This document shows positions 1-8,764 of a stretch of DNA of 47,683 bases, piece after piece. Under the pieces are notes generated by a model. That model saw nothing but the letters and a program-made list of their open reading frames with translations, did not search any database and was not told where the DNA came from. This stretch comes from Hyphomicrobiales bacterium (GTDB taxonomy: Bacteria; Pseudomonadota; Alphaproteobacteria; Rhizobiales; Rhizobiaceae), in the NCBI GenBank assembly GCA_900473745.1, contig UCMW01000007.1, positions 802,287 to 849,969 on the forward strand, given 5' to 3'. The translations under genes and the position numbers were made by a program. The first letter of the stretch is position 1, and each line of letters begins with the position of its first letter.

Positions 1-123
1 GGGGCGGGTGAGTTTAAGGACACGGCAGAGACGATGGCGTATTTTAACCGGTTCGAGGCCGTCCTCGCTGAGGAAGAAGCTTCATGGCACCGGTTACAAG
101 TCTCAGTGGTTGCGGGGGCCTGA
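1..123 (+). CDS. C-terminal end of an unidentified protein (cut by window edge)
   Basis: Frame 1 is open from the first base to a TGA at 121-123 and gives 40 residues of plausible protein-like composition (acidic/aromatic helix-like stretch ending VSVVAGA). It has no start codon in the window, so it would be the tail of a gene that begins upstream. I do not recognise the family. A short open frame at a window edge can also arise by chance, so the call is weak. Confidence 0.25.
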   Translation, partial: GAGEFKDTAETMAYFNRFEAVLAEEEASWHRLQVSVVAGA

Positions 124-329
124 TTGCACAGAGACTTGCACAAAATTCGCTCCAACGTTGCCCAAAACCGGATGTTTGCGCGATAAGCTAAATTATGGAA
201 CTATGACCATTCCTTGTTGTAGCGGTACTGTCATAGGAGTACGCGCCCTTAGCGACATGAAGGAATTGGCGCGGCGAGAATACGATCGACGAAATTCGCA
301 TCTGGACATGGCAGTCAGCCTCTCTGATT
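124..329. other. Intergenic stretch, no supported gene
   Basis: Between the left-edge fragment and the end of the RidA gene I see no convincing gene. A long plus-strand frame runs through here to 364, but it has no good ribosome binding site, no recognisable motif and unusual composition, so I leave it out. The stretch holds one copy of the TAAATTATGGAAC motif (189-201), which recurs at 18657 and 42622. Confidence 0.4.
189..201 (+). repeat. Short dispersed motif, copy A (TAAATTATGGAAC)
   Basis: These 13 bases are identical to the core of a longer 20-base motif found at 18657-18676 and, with one change, at 42622-42641. All three copies lie in intergenic DNA on the same strand. The function is unknown. 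Confidence 0.4.
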
Positions 330-701
330 TCACGTGGATGTCACCAGACACGCACACGCTATGATCTCGACTTTCAGTTCAGGCCTCGCGAGTTTAACCT
401 CACCGCATGCCCGTGCCGGGGTAGCTCCCAGTGGTATCCACGCATCCCATACCGCGTTCATTCCTGCATAGTCAGCCATATCAGAAAGCCAAACCGTCGC
501 TTGCACAATGTGTTCGCGGGACGACCCAGCTTCTGTTAGCAACACGTCAATTCTGCGGAGGCAGTCGCGGGTCTGTTCACCTATGTCTACGCCTTCGCCA
601 ACTTGACCACAAAGATAGACCAGTCCGCCAGCTTTGACGATTTTGCTCATACGCGGGGTAGTATGAATTCGTTCAATCAGATTCATGCGACTCTCATTCA
701 T
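330..701 (-). CDS. RidA/YjgF/YER057c/UK114 family protein
   Basis: The 123-residue length and the C-terminal P-A-R-A-C-G-E-V-K-L-A pattern, containing the substrate-binding Arg typical of the family, identify a RidA-family protein. RidA proteins are small trimeric cytosolic enzymes that hydrolyse reactive enamine/imine intermediates released by flavin or PLP enzymes. Its start overlaps the stop of the upstream oxidase subunit by 4 bases (ATGA), so it is probably translationally coupled and last in the operon. The context suggests it clears the imine made by the HcnABC/opine-oxidase-like complex. The family call is sure; the exact substrate is unknown. Confidence 0.88.
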   Translation of the reverse strand: MNESRMNLIERIHTTPRMSKIVKAGGLVYLCGQVGEGVDIGEQTRDCLRRIDVLLTEAGSSREHIVQATVWLSDMADYAGMNAVWDAWIPLGATPARACGEVKLARPELKVEIIACACLVTST

Positions 702-2080
702 TTTGCCATCTGGCGCAAAGACGCTATCTGCTTAAGCGTTATCGGCTTAAGAGGCGCCCGGACGCGATAGGCGCCGATCTCCGACGGATCCAACGATAGT
801 TCGTCAGCCAAAATTTGGGTAACGATGGGCCCACAAATTCGGCCTTGGCAGGGCCCCATTCCGCAACGGTTGTAGAATTTTGTTTGGTTGGGCCCCCTAC
901 TTCCTAGCGCCACGGATTGCCGGATCACGGTCGCAGTCACCTCTTCGCAGCGGCACACGATTACCTCGGCTTTTGGTGCGACTAACCACTGCGGCGGACG
1001 ATAAAGCGCATCTAAGAACGGACGAATCCGCATCTCCGTAGCGTGTTTCCGGCGAATCGGCTCAGACATTCGGTCTCGCTCAGCGTCACTCAAGCGCCCT
1101 AACGCATTCGCAGCACCGATAGCTGCCAACCTACCGCTTGTCTCAGCCGCCCACGCCCCTCCAATTCCTCCGCCGTCACCCGCTATTCGAAAGCCCGCAA
1201 TCGACGTCTCGTTAAAGTCATTAAGACGTGGCTGCCAAGCTAGTTGCCTATCGTTCCACTCGTGATCGGCTTGCAGCAGCCTTGAGATCTGCGTGTTCGG
1301 TATGACACCATGATGAAGAAGGAGAGTGTCGATGTCGATCCGTTGTTTCCGTCCCCCAACTTCGTATGATAGCGACCGAGCCTTGTCGTCTCCCCCCACC
1401 TGAAGGACGGTTGCATTTTTATGCCAGATAATTCCGGCACCCTTAAGCCGCATTGTCATTGCCAATCCCTTTGCCAAGAGCTTCGGAGATCGAAGAGCGC
1501 CTGGGAGGTATCGGAGCGCTTGGCGGAGATTCGCTGCGGGGGATGTTTCGACAACCGCTACAACATTTGCACCAGCGTCTAATAGCTGACAAGCCACCAG
1601 CAGCAGCAGAGGCCCACCGCCAGCAAGAGCGATTTTTCCAGCGGGAATGGATGCCCCCGATTTCATTGCGATCTGTGCCGCCCCAGCATTCAAGACGCCA
1701 GGCAAGCTCCAGCCTTGTATAGGAGAAGGGCGCTCAAGAGCACCGCTCGCAACAATTAACTGCGGAGCACGAAATAGCAGTGCTTTGCCGTCTCGCAGTG
1801 AATGGACATCAAAACCCGCCTCGATGTTCCAGACCGTCGACGATAAGGACACGTCAACGGAAGACTCTTTCATTCGCGAAACTAGTTGACGTCCACAGAC
1901 GTAATCAGCTCCTAGGATTGTATCCATATATGAAGGAGTGCGTGCTACGTTCCGATAGATTTGTCCGCCGAGCTGGGTCTGCTCATCCAAAAGCAGCGTC
2001 CTCAGCCCTAGATCGGCAGCCGTGATTGCCGCAGACATCCCGGCTGGGCCAGCGCCAATAATGATGAGATCATGTGTCAT
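698..2080 (-). CDS. HcnB/OoxA-like NAD(P)/FAD oxidoreductase subunit with BFD-like [2Fe-2S] domain
   Basis: A 460-residue pyridine-nucleotide-disulfide-type flavoprotein. An N-terminal dinucleotide-binding G-A-G-P-A-G motif lies near residues 8-13 and a second Rossmann GGGP near the middle. Near the C-terminus, paired cysteines (C-R-C around 375 and C-G-M-G-P-C around 406-411) form a BFD-like iron-sulfur site. This architecture is that of the A subunit of octopine/nopaline oxidases and of HcnB in hydrogen cyanide synthase. It starts 4 bases inside the upstream ferredoxin-like gene (ATGA overlap) and is followed by RidA with the same overlap. I infer the alpha subunit of a heterotrimeric amine/opine dehydrogenase; HCN synthase is less likely because RidA and an uptake system are attached. 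Confidence 0.85.
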   Translation of the reverse strand: MTHDLIIIGAGPAGMSAAITAADLGLRTLLLDEQTQLGGQIYRNVARTPSYMDTILGADYVCGRQLVSRMKESSVDVSLSSTVWNIEAGFDVHSLRDGKALLFRAPQLIVASGALERPSPIQGWSLPGVLNAGAAQIAMKSGASIPAGKIALAGGGPLLLLVACQLLDAGANVVAVVETSPAANLRQALRYLPGALRSPKLLAKGLAMTMRLKGAGIIWHKNATVLQVGGDDKARSLSYEVGGRKQRIDIDTLLLHHGVIPNTQISRLLQADHEWNDRQLAWQPRLNDFNETSIAGFRIAGDGGGIGGAWAAETSGRLAAIGAANALGRLSDAERDRMSEPIRRKHATEMRIRPFLDALYRPPQWLVAPKAEVIVCRCEEVTATVIRQSVALGSRGPNQTKFYNRCGMGPCQGRICGPIVTQILADELSLDPSEIGAYRVRAPLKPITLKQIASLRQMAK

Positions 2081-2382
2081 GGCAAAGTCTCCATCCGCCT
2101 TGGACCGTCAGCAAGCTCTACCGACATGCCGGCTTGCACTTCAATCATGCAGGCTTGTACGTTTCGGCTTCCATCCACGTGCACCAGACACTCAAAGCAA
2201 ACCCCCATAAGACATAAAGGCGACCGGGGTGCACCGGACACCACAGAGCGGCGTAATGGAACAATTCCTGCCTCCATCAAGGCGAGCGCTAGGGAGAGGC
2301 CAGCACGGACGCGCGTTGGCATGCCGCCGACTACAATTGAGATGTAATCTGTTGGATCTGTCGTAGAAGCCGGCTTAAACAT
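2077..2382 (-). CDS. HcnA-like (2Fe-2S) ferredoxin subunit of the oxidase
   Basis: A 101-residue ferredoxin-like subunit with the cysteine pattern C-x4-C-x2-C-x12-C (within PLCLMGVCFEC...QAC), as in HcnA and in the small subunits of proline/opine oxidase complexes. It passes electrons between the two flavoprotein subunits. I chose the ATG at 2382 (MFKPAST) because an AGAGGA ribosome-binding site precedes it and it overlaps the previous gene by only 8 bases. A longer frame to 2460 would run 86 bases into the dehydrogenase gene. It is flanked by the two flavoprotein genes in the order C-A-B. Confidence 0.85.
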   Translation of the reverse strand: MFKPASTTDPTDYISIVVGGMPTRVRAGLSLALALMEAGIVPLRRSVVSGAPRSPLCLMGVCFECLVHVDGSRNVQACMIEVQAGMSVELADGPRRMETLP

Positions 2383-3487
2383 GGAACCGAGTTCCTCTGA
2401 AAACGTGTGCATCAGCAGGACGTTGACCGCCGCGTATCCATTGAGCGATTGGTCCGGCATGAAGTGGCGCTAGGGTGATGCCCGAATGGCAAGTGACCAA
2501 GAACGCGCCAGGGCAATCCCTCGATTCTTCGTAAATTGGGTAGCCGTCTTTCGTCATGACGCGCAATGCGCCCCACGTTCTAACAAGATTAACATCGGCG
2601 AGAGCGGGAAAACTCCGCACGGCGCGATCAGCCATGCGTGATAGCTCCTCGACGGTGGTTCCGTCGTCTAAGCCCACCTCTTCCTTCGAGTCACCGATCT
2701 GAACGCCGCCGTCGCCGGTTTGTCGGACGGATGCGGTGGGTATTTCTAGGAACGGCGCAACTCGCTCGCTGATTAATACCTGGCCACGTACCGGCTCGAC
2801 TGGAGCTTCCAATTGGACAAATGGTGCCAAGCGCTTGTTTCCGAGACCGGCCGCAAGTACCACCTTGGGCGCGAAATGCTTCCGTCCATTAGCGGTGATC
2901 TCAAAAGCGGAGTCGCTGTATTGAATTGAGTCTACGTGCTGGTCTGGGCGGATGTCTGCTTTAAGAGCTGTTACTGCGGCGGCGAGCGAGCGGAGTAGTC
3001 TTAACGGATTAACATGCCCATCTGTAGGCATGTAGGAGGCACCAACCACTTCGCGACCAATTGCAGGGCACAGTGTTTTAGTCGCACGGTGATCAAGAAT
3101 CTCAAAGCGATAGTCGTTACCTACACTTCCAGCAATCCTGCTCAAGATATCAATGCGGGCATTAACTTCATCATCACTAAGGCAGATGTGGAGCCCCCCA
3201 GTCTGAGATAGCTGTAGGTCTATGCCCGTCAGCGCGCTGAGGTCTTCCGCCATGGCTGGCCACCCGTACGCAGCGGCCATGGACCATCGAGCATAGGTTG
3301 GCATCCCGGCGCCCTTGCCCTGCACCCAAACCAGTCCAAAGTTGCCACGGGCGGCGCGAAAGGCACTGTCACCCTCGTCTAGAACTCGAACGCGTTCACC
3401 TTCGCGCGCCAGACCATACGCAATCGATAACCCGACGACGCCACCACCGATCACGATCGTGTCGACTGATTCATCTAACATAATCAT
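2375..3487 (-). CDS. HcnC/OoxB-like FAD-dependent (D-amino acid oxidase family) dehydrogenase subunit
   Basis: A 370-residue DAO-family flavoprotein with an N-terminal G-G-G-V-V-G-L-S FAD motif (residues 14-21) and a C-terminal H-S-G-I-T-L-A-P segment typical of glycine/opine-oxidase beta subunits. Enzymes of this group oxidise the C-N bond of amino acids or N-substituted amino acids. It overlaps the upstream permease gene by 4 bases and the downstream ferredoxin gene by 8 bases. With 2077-2382 and 698-2080 it forms an HcnABC-like heterotrimer. The substrate cannot be read from the sequence; coupling to an ABC importer suggests an imported compound. Confidence 0.86.
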   Translation of the reverse strand: MIMLDESVDTIVIGGGVVGLSIAYGLAREGERVRVLDEGDSAFRAARGNFGLVWVQGKGAGMPTYARWSMAAAYGWPAMAEDLSALTGIDLQLSQTGGLHICLSDDEVNARIDILSRIAGSVGNDYRFEILDHRATKTLCPAIGREVVGASYMPTDGHVNPLRLLRSLAAAVTALKADIRPDQHVDSIQYSDSAFEITANGRKHFAPKVVLAAGLGNKRLAPFVQLEAPVEPVRGQVLISERVAPFLEIPTASVRQTGDGGVQIGDSKEEVGLDDGTTVEELSRMADRAVRSFPALADVNLVRTWGALRVMTKDGYPIYEESRDCPGAFLVTCHSGITLAPLHAGPIAQWIRGGQRPADAHVFRGTRFHV

Positions 3488-4278
3488 GTCTTACCCCCCA
3501 AAATTCGGTCTAGACCAAAGGCACGGTCAAGAACGACCATCAGGACAAGCGTCACCAGTATGAGGAGGCTGGAAATTGAAGCTAGAAGCGGATCAATGGT
3601 ATTAGCAATGTAGTTATACATCCGCACAGGTAGCGTCGTGGTACCGGGGCTGGACACGAAGAGCGACATCGTCACTTCGTCAAAGCTCGTTATGAATGCG
3701 ATCAACCAGCCACCGGCAATGCCTGGAATGAGGTGAGGCAATTCGATACGTCGGAAGACCGTCCACCCTGAAGAGCCGAGCGATGTCGCCGCCTGACTGA
3801 GAGTGTGGTCATAACCTGTCGCAGCAGCGATCACCAGCCGCATGACAAAGGGCAAAATCATAACCGTATGAGCTGTTCCCAGCCCCCACAGCGATCCAGA
3901 AAGCCCTAGGCTGCTGAACATCCGAAGAAGCGCTATGCCGAATACGATTGCTGGGATCATTAGTGGGGACATCAGCAGACCAAGCACGGCTTCACGGCCA
4001 GCGAAGCGATGCCAAGCAATTGCCATTGCAGCTGGAACAGCGAACATGACAGCAGCAGTCGCCGAGATAAGGGCCAGTCCGAGGCTCAACCAAAATGAAT
4101 CGATGAACCCCGTGGCGTCCCAAATCGCACGATACCAGCGCCAAGATGCGCCATCGAATGGGAAGGCGATGTAACCTTTATCGGTGAACGATACGAGCAC
4201 AACCACGACAAGCGGCGCAAGCATGAAGGCAATAAACAGCCAGTGGAAGATATGTAGGATAGTCGGCGTACGGCTCAT
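3484..4278 (-). CDS. ABC transporter permease, PotC-like
   Basis: A 264-residue inner-membrane permease of the polyamine/Fe3+/opine type. About six hydrophobic segments are visible. The EAA-type cytoplasmic loop lies around residues 155-190 (LSQAATSLGSSGWTVFRRIE), where the ATPase docks. It overlaps the partner permease gene (ATG at 4278 inside that gene's stop) and the downstream dehydrogenase gene by 4 bases each. It pairs with 4275-5132 and the ATPase at 5129-6169. The matching binding protein is probably the one at 10398-11435. Confidence 0.9.
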   Translation of the reverse strand: MSRTPTILHIFHWLFIAFMLAPLVVVVLVSFTDKGYIAFPFDGASWRWYRAIWDATGFIDSFWLSLGLALISATAAVMFAVPAAMAIAWHRFAGREAVLGLLMSPLMIPAIVFGIALLRMFSSLGLSGSLWGLGTAHTVMILPFVMRLVIAAATGYDHTLSQAATSLGSSGWTVFRRIELPHLIPGIAGGWLIAFITSFDEVTMSLFVSSPGTTTLPVRMYNYIANTIDPLLASISSLLILVTLVLMVVLDRAFGLDRILGGKT

Positions 4279-5132
4279 TGGAACACCTGTCGAAAACGAC
4301 GTTCAATGTATCTGTTGGCGGCAAGCGAAACGGCCAAGACAAACACGAGAAGGATGAAGGCCAACGCGGCCCCCAAGGGCCAATTCAGGTAACTCAGGAA
4401 CTCGTCATATATGGCTGTTGGGACGATCTTGAGCCGGCGTCCGCCGATGATGGCCGGTGTGGCAAACGCGCTTGCCGACATCGCGAAAACGATGAGGCCT
4501 CCGGACAACATGCCGGGCAGCACCTGCGGCAATACTATACGCCAAAAAATAGTCGCCGAACTTGCCCCAAGTGACTCGGCCGCCTGCTCCGTGGCTGGGT
4601 CCAGCTTCTGCAGGGAGGTCCAGACAGAAAGCACCATGAACGGTACGAGGACATGCACAAGCCCGATTACCATGCCAGCGAAGCTGTACATGAGTTTCAT
4701 CGGCTCCGAGATGAGACCAATTGTCATAAGGCTGTTGTTCAGAACGCCGTCATTGCCAAGAAGAATCGTCCAGCCCAACGTTCGAACGATCACCGAAATC
4801 AGCAAGGGGCCGAGAACGATGACTAATGAAATGGCGCGCATCGTTGGCTTCAATCTGCTGAGCACATAGGCTTCAGGCACACCAATCAAAATGCAGACAG
4901 CGGTAACTGACACAGCTAGCCCGATTGTACGAAGGAAGATTTCGTGGAAGTAGTCATCCGAAGCAATTTGCAAGTAATTCGCGACGGTGAAGCCCTCGCC
5001 GATCCCCGTTTGATCTGAAAAGGGCGAAAAGCTGAGCCCGAAAGTAAGGGCAAGTGGAAACGCGACAAAAGCCACCGCGAGCAGCACCCCTGGTCCAGCC
5101 AGCCAATAGGGCAGAAGAGCCTTCCCCCTCAT
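4275..5132 (-). CDS. ABC transporter permease, PotB-like
   Basis: A 285-residue inner-membrane permease. The EAA-type loop (ATEQAAESLGASSATIFWRI) lies in the C-terminal half. I chose the ATG at 5132 (MRGKALLPYW): it is preceded by an AGGAGGAG ribosome-binding site and overlaps the ATPase stop as ATGA. The longer frame to 5177 adds an unlikely non-hydrophobic leader inside the ATPase gene. It forms a heterodimeric channel with the 3484-4278 product. Confidence 0.9.
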   Translation of the reverse strand: MRGKALLPYWLAGPGVLLAVAFVAFPLALTFGLSFSPFSDQTGIGEGFTVANYLQIASDDYFHEIFLRTIGLAVSVTAVCILIGVPEAYVLSRLKPTMRAISLVIVLGPLLISVIVRTLGWTILLGNDGVLNNSLMTIGLISEPMKLMYSFAGMVIGLVHVLVPFMVLSVWTSLQKLDPATEQAAESLGASSATIFWRIVLPQVLPGMLSGGLIVFAMSASAFATPAIIGGRRLKIVPTAIYDEFLSYLNWPLGAALAFILLVFVLAVSLAANRYIERRFRQVFQ

Positions 5133-6169
5133 CGCCGCTCCTCCTGCGAAGTAATGCGAACATGCGCTTCTGACCAAGTCAGGCCGACATTGTCACCCTC
5201 GTTAGCCGAGGGGGGAGCGATGTTGGCCTCGCTCAGCTCGACGACGCCTATGGGTGTCTCAACTTGGTAGAGCCAGCGATGCCCCAGAAAAACTCGAGTT
5301 TTTACAGTCCCAGTGACAAGTGCATCCTGGGTCGTAAAGGTCACCTTTTCAGGTCGGATGATGTAGTCAACAGAACCGGTGATGACAGACGATTCTGCTG
5401 GGAGATGCCGACCCGAAACTACAACGGTACCGCCGCTGCAAGTGCCAGAGAACACGTTCGCCCGTCCTAGAAACGTCGATACGAAGTTTCCTCTCGGTTG
5501 CTCGTACATATCAAAAGGCGCCCCGACCTGCTGGATGCGGCCGTTGCCCATGAGCACGATGCGATTGGCAAGCGTCATCGCTTCTGCCTGATCGTGAGTT
5601 ACCATGATCGTCGTTATGCCGATCCGCTTCTGCAACTCCCTGAGCTCAATTTGCATCTCGTCTCGAAGTAGTGCGTCAAGTGCGCCCATAGGCTCATCCA
5701 GCAGCAAAATGGGCGGCTTAACGACTATTGCACGTGCGAGAGCGACACGTTGGCGTTGCCCACCAGACAGCTCCTTCGGAAATCGTTTTGCAAGGGCAGT
5801 CAGTTGGACAAGCTCTAGGGCCTCATCAACTCTGGCGTGACACTCAACCTTCGGCACCTTACGCATCTGCAAGCCAAACGCGACATTGTCGGCGACAGTC
5901 ATGTGGGGAAAGAGCGCATAGCTCTGGAACACTACCCCGAGGCCGCGTTTGCTTGGATGAACATCTGTGATGTCCTGCCCGTCCAGGATAATGCGCCCGA
6001 CCGTAGGCTGGACAAATCCTGCCACCATCTGCAAGGTTGTCGATTTCCCGCAACCAGATGGCCCAAGCAAGCAGACAAATTCGCCCTTCTCAACAGAAAG
6101 TCCGAAATCTTCCACCGCAGTGTAGTCCCCAAATTTCTTTGCTAATTGTTCTAATATCAGGAAAGCCAT
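5129..6169 (-). CDS. ABC transporter ATP-binding protein, PotA-like
   Basis: A 346-residue ATPase of the spermidine/putrescine/iron class. It has Walker A GPSGCGKST at 36-44, the Q-loop around 82, signature LSGGQ at 134-138, Walker B ILLLDEP at 154-160 and the switch His in VTHD at 192, followed by a C-terminal TOBE-type domain. Start at ATG 6169, preceded by GGAGAGGA; the open frame continues upstream to 6283 without a better site. It is the first gene of a seven-gene overlapping chain ending with RidA at 330, transcribed away from the LysR gene. Confidence 0.93.
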   Translation of the reverse strand: MAFLILEQLAKKFGDYTAVEDFGLSVEKGEFVCLLGPSGCGKSTTLQMVAGFVQPTVGRIILDGQDITDVHPSKRGLGVVFQSYALFPHMTVADNVAFGLQMRKVPKVECHARVDEALELVQLTALAKRFPKELSGGQRQRVALARAIVVKPPILLLDEPMGALDALLRDEMQIELRELQKRIGITTIMVTHDQAEAMTLANRIVLMGNGRIQQVGAPFDMYEQPRGNFVSTFLGRANVFSGTCSGGTVVVSGRHLPAESSVITGSVDYIIRPEKVTFTTQDALVTGTVKTRVFLGHRWLYQVETPIGVVELSEANIAPPSANEGDNVGLTWSEAHVRITSQEERR

Positions 6170-6389
6170 TCTCTTCCTCTCCGCCCGAGTGATCGCGCCG
6201 GGCCGTCGTCGGTTCTGTTGGACGGCGTTGCGCTCTACCTGCAGAATCCTCTGCTCATGAATATGGACTGTCGCGTGAGCCACATTAGAAGCAGCACAGG
6301 CTTAAGGACTGCCCGAAACGAAGTTCACTAAAGGCTCTGTTATATGTCCGCGTTGACGCCGTTCCCCTGTGTTTTCTTGTCTTTTTAGA

Positions 6390-6402
6390 TTGTATGCAGC
6401 AA
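6390..6402. promoter_or_regulatory. Candidate LysR-type T-N11-A site
   Basis: TTGTATGCAGCAA has dyad ends TTG/CAA and fits the T-N11-A pattern of LysR-regulator boxes. It lies between the divergent ATPase gene (start 6169) and LysR gene (start 6456), where an autoregulated LysR protein usually binds. A second dyad, GCATATGC, lies at 6435-6442 just before the LysR start. This is assigned by pattern only. Confidence 0.35.
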
Positions 6403-6455
6403 ACTCTGCGATGAAAATGAAAAATGCTACTGTTGCATATGCCTGGGGGTTATGG

Positions 6456-7349
6456 ATGAAATCCGTTCTCAATATACGTCAGATTGAAGTGTTTCGGGCC
6501 GTGATGATATCAGGCAGCATCACGGGCGCGGCCACGCTGATGAACGTCACGCAGCCGGGGGTCAGCCGCACGGTTGCCATTCTGGAGAGCAAGCTTGGAT
6601 ACGCTTTGTTTACAAGGCAGGGACGCCGTATCGCACCGACACCCGAGGCCGAAGCACTGTACCGTGAGGTCGAGAAAAGTTACCGGAGTATAGAACTCAT
6701 CAGTCAGGTAGCTCTTGATATCGGCATGCAGAAGGCAGGCGCCCTTCGTATCGCCGTGCTTCCCGCGCTCGCACAGTGGTTGGTGCCAAGGGCGATCTCG
6801 AGGTTTCTGAAGACACGTCCAAAAGTCAGGGTGTTTTTTGAAAGTATGCCATCAAGGCAGATTGCTGAACTGGTTTCCACAAAGCAGTTCGATATCGGGG
6901 TCATTGAACTCCCTCTTTTCCACTCATCGATCGAAATCGAACCGTTGGAACCGATCCCTTATGTGGCGATCATTCCAGCGTTGCATCGACTTGCTACTCA
7001 GCCCACGGTGTCTCTTCAAGATCTCCATGGAGAGCGGATGGTGCTGATTTCAAAACACAGTGTGGTAAGGCATCAAATCGACAGTGTTTTTTCGGGACTT
7101 GGCGTTGCGCCGGATGTCGCCATAGAAACCCCCAGCACGACACTGGCTTGCGCCCTCGCTGCCGAAGGTGCCGGTATTGCGCTTGCCAGCAAATGGACTG
7201 CAACTCAGTTCAAGGGCGAGAACGTCGCGATACGCCCTTTGCATGAGAGCTTCGCTTCAAACATGGCAATTGTTTATCCGGAGCTTGGAGAGCGCTTATC
7301 ACTCGCCATTTCGTTTGCCGAAGAGCTCCGCAGCGCTCTGCGTCAGTGA
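6456..7349 (+). CDS. LysR-family transcriptional regulator
   Basis: A 297-residue LysR-type regulator. The N-terminal winged helix-turn-helix occupies roughly residues 5-63 (RQIEVFRAVMISGSITGAA followed by the MNVTQPGVSRTV recognition helix), then a periplasmic-binding-like effector domain. I chose ATG 6456 (MKSVLNIRQIEVF), which places the HTH at the normal distance from the N-terminus. The open frame extends to 6369 but adds a leader not seen in the family. It is divergent from the transporter/oxidase operon and ends 7 bases inside the convergent amidase gene. It probably activates both flanking operons in response to the imported compound or a product. Confidence 0.9.
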   Translation: MKSVLNIRQIEVFRAVMISGSITGAATLMNVTQPGVSRTVAILESKLGYALFTRQGRRIAPTPEAEALYREVEKSYRSIELISQVALDIGMQKAGALRIAVLPALAQWLVPRAISRFLKTRPKVRVFFESMPSRQIAELVSTKQFDIGVIELPLFHSSIEIEPLEPIPYVAIIPALHRLATQPTVSLQDLHGERMVLISKHSVVRHQIDSVFSGLGVAPDVAIETPSTTLACALAAEGAGIALASKWTATQFKGENVAIRPLHESFASNMAIVYPELGERLSLAISFAEELRSALRQ

Positions 7350-8746
7350 TGCGTCTTCAGCGACAAGAGGTCGGGTCGCCGACTCCTGAAGTCGGTGGCC
7401 CGTTCGAACGCGTCGGCAAACCTGAACAGAAGCGGCTCCTGGAACGGCTTTGCCGCGACTTGAACGCCAATTGGCAAACCCTCATCGCCAAACCCTGAAC
7501 ACAAACTTAACGCTGGCCAGCCCGTGATGTTGAAAGGCTTCGCAAATCCTGGACTAGATAGCAGACCCCACTTTGTCACCGCGCCAATACGCGGCGCTTC
7601 CCGAGGAGCTGAAGGCGTAACTATGACATCCACGTGGGCGACCTTTTTTAATGACGTGGCACAAAGGCGCTGGCGCAGCCGTTGAGCCTGTACATAATCG
7701 CCACTGCCCAGAAGACCTCCAAGGAGAATACGGTCACGAAAAAGCTCGCCATATTGGTCAAGGCGGCTGCGCATCCATGGCTCGTGGAGCGCGTAGGCCT
7801 CGCTCATCATGATGATGATTGTCGCAGCCATATAGTCAAACAAGGAGGGCATGCTAAGTTCTACTACATCGGCTCCCTCCGCGCGCCAAATCTCAAGGGC
7901 ATTTAGGTACCCTGCTTCAACTGCCGGGCTTACAGGGCACTCACTCTCGTGCCAATGGGGCACCACACCAATTCGCAAACCGTCGACGCCCGTCCCAAGT
8001 TTCTCCGTGTAGTCCGGCACGGACCGATTGCTGCTCGCACGATCCCTCGCATCATGTCCGGCCATTGACTGCAGCAACAGCGCGCAATCTTCAGCGGTCC
8101 AAGCTATTGCGCCAACGTGATCAAGTGAAAATGCCAGAGGCAGGACGCCGGCCCTGCTGCACAGTCCGTAGGTTGGTTTTACGCCTACGACGCCGCAAAG
8201 CGCGGCCGGCTCGCGAATGGAGCCACCCGTGTCAGATGCGGTTGCGCCGAAGACGAGACCCGCCGCAACGGCTGCGGCTGATCCACTAGAAGAACCTGAC
8301 GTGAAGTGTTCAACATTCCAAGGGTTGCGCGCGGGTGGCCATGGAAGGTCGAAGGAAGGCCCGCCCAAGGCAAATTCATGCGTCGCCAATTTGCCGAGCA
8401 TAGAGGTGCCGGATTCCGCAAGTTTAGCCACAACGTGGGCATCCTCTTCAGGAACCCAAGTTTCAAGCAGTCTCGAATGCGCCGTCGTCGCGACCCCCTG
8501 TGTCGCGAAGATATCCTTGTGTGCGATTGGGATGCCGTCGAGTTTTCCTCTCAGGCTGTTCGTCATCATTCGCTGTTCCGCACCCCTCGCGTCATCCATT
8601 GCGCGTTCTGGCGTAAGGCTGATAAAACTATGTAGGCGGCCATCGACAGAGCCAATCCGCGCAAGGCATTGTTCCACCAACTCTACCGGAGAAACCTCCC
8701 GTTTGGCGATCATTCGGCCTGCTTGAGCTATCGTCATCAAGTCCAT
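7343..8746 (-). CDS. Amidase-signature-family amidohydrolase (GatA/AtzE-like)
   Basis: A 467-residue amidase-signature enzyme. The Ser-cisSer-Lys triad is visible: Lys77 in AHKDIF, the cis-Ser near 152 in FTSGSSSGS and the nucleophile Ser176 in DTGGSIR. These enzymes hydrolyse carboxamide bonds in the cytosol. It sits 18 bases downstream of a small AtzG-like gene, which recalls the AtzE-AtzG amidase complex of cyanuric acid breakdown. It is the last gene of the operon starting at 11435 and converges on the LysR gene. The family is certain; the substrate is unknown. Confidence 0.9.
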   Translation of the reverse strand: MDLMTIAQAGRMIAKREVSPVELVEQCLARIGSVDGRLHSFISLTPERAMDDARGAEQRMMTNSLRGKLDGIPIAHKDIFATQGVATTAHSRLLETWVPEEDAHVVAKLAESGTSMLGKLATHEFALGGPSFDLPWPPARNPWNVEHFTSGSSSGSAAAVAAGLVFGATASDTGGSIREPAALCGVVGVKPTYGLCSRAGVLPLAFSLDHVGAIAWTAEDCALLLQSMAGHDARDRASSNRSVPDYTEKLGTGVDGLRIGVVPHWHESECPVSPAVEAGYLNALEIWRAEGADVVELSMPSLFDYMAATIIIMMSEAYALHEPWMRSRLDQYGELFRDRILLGGLLGSGDYVQAQRLRQRLCATSLKKVAHVDVIVTPSAPREAPRIGAVTKWGLLSSPGFAKPFNITGWPALSLCSGFGDEGLPIGVQVAAKPFQEPLLFRFADAFERATDFRSRRPDLLSLKTHH

Positions 8747-8764
8747 AGTATCAAACCGCGAATG

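Noticed and set aside
8..364. A 118-codon plus-strand open frame at the left edge
   Set aside because: It has no ribosome-binding site, a composition unlike neighbouring genes and no recognisable motif, and it overlaps the end of the RidA gene.
698..3487. True hydrogen cyanide synthase (hcnABC)
   Set aside because: Subunit architecture fits, but coupling to an ABC importer and RidA, and the gene order C-A-B, point to an amine or opine oxidase.
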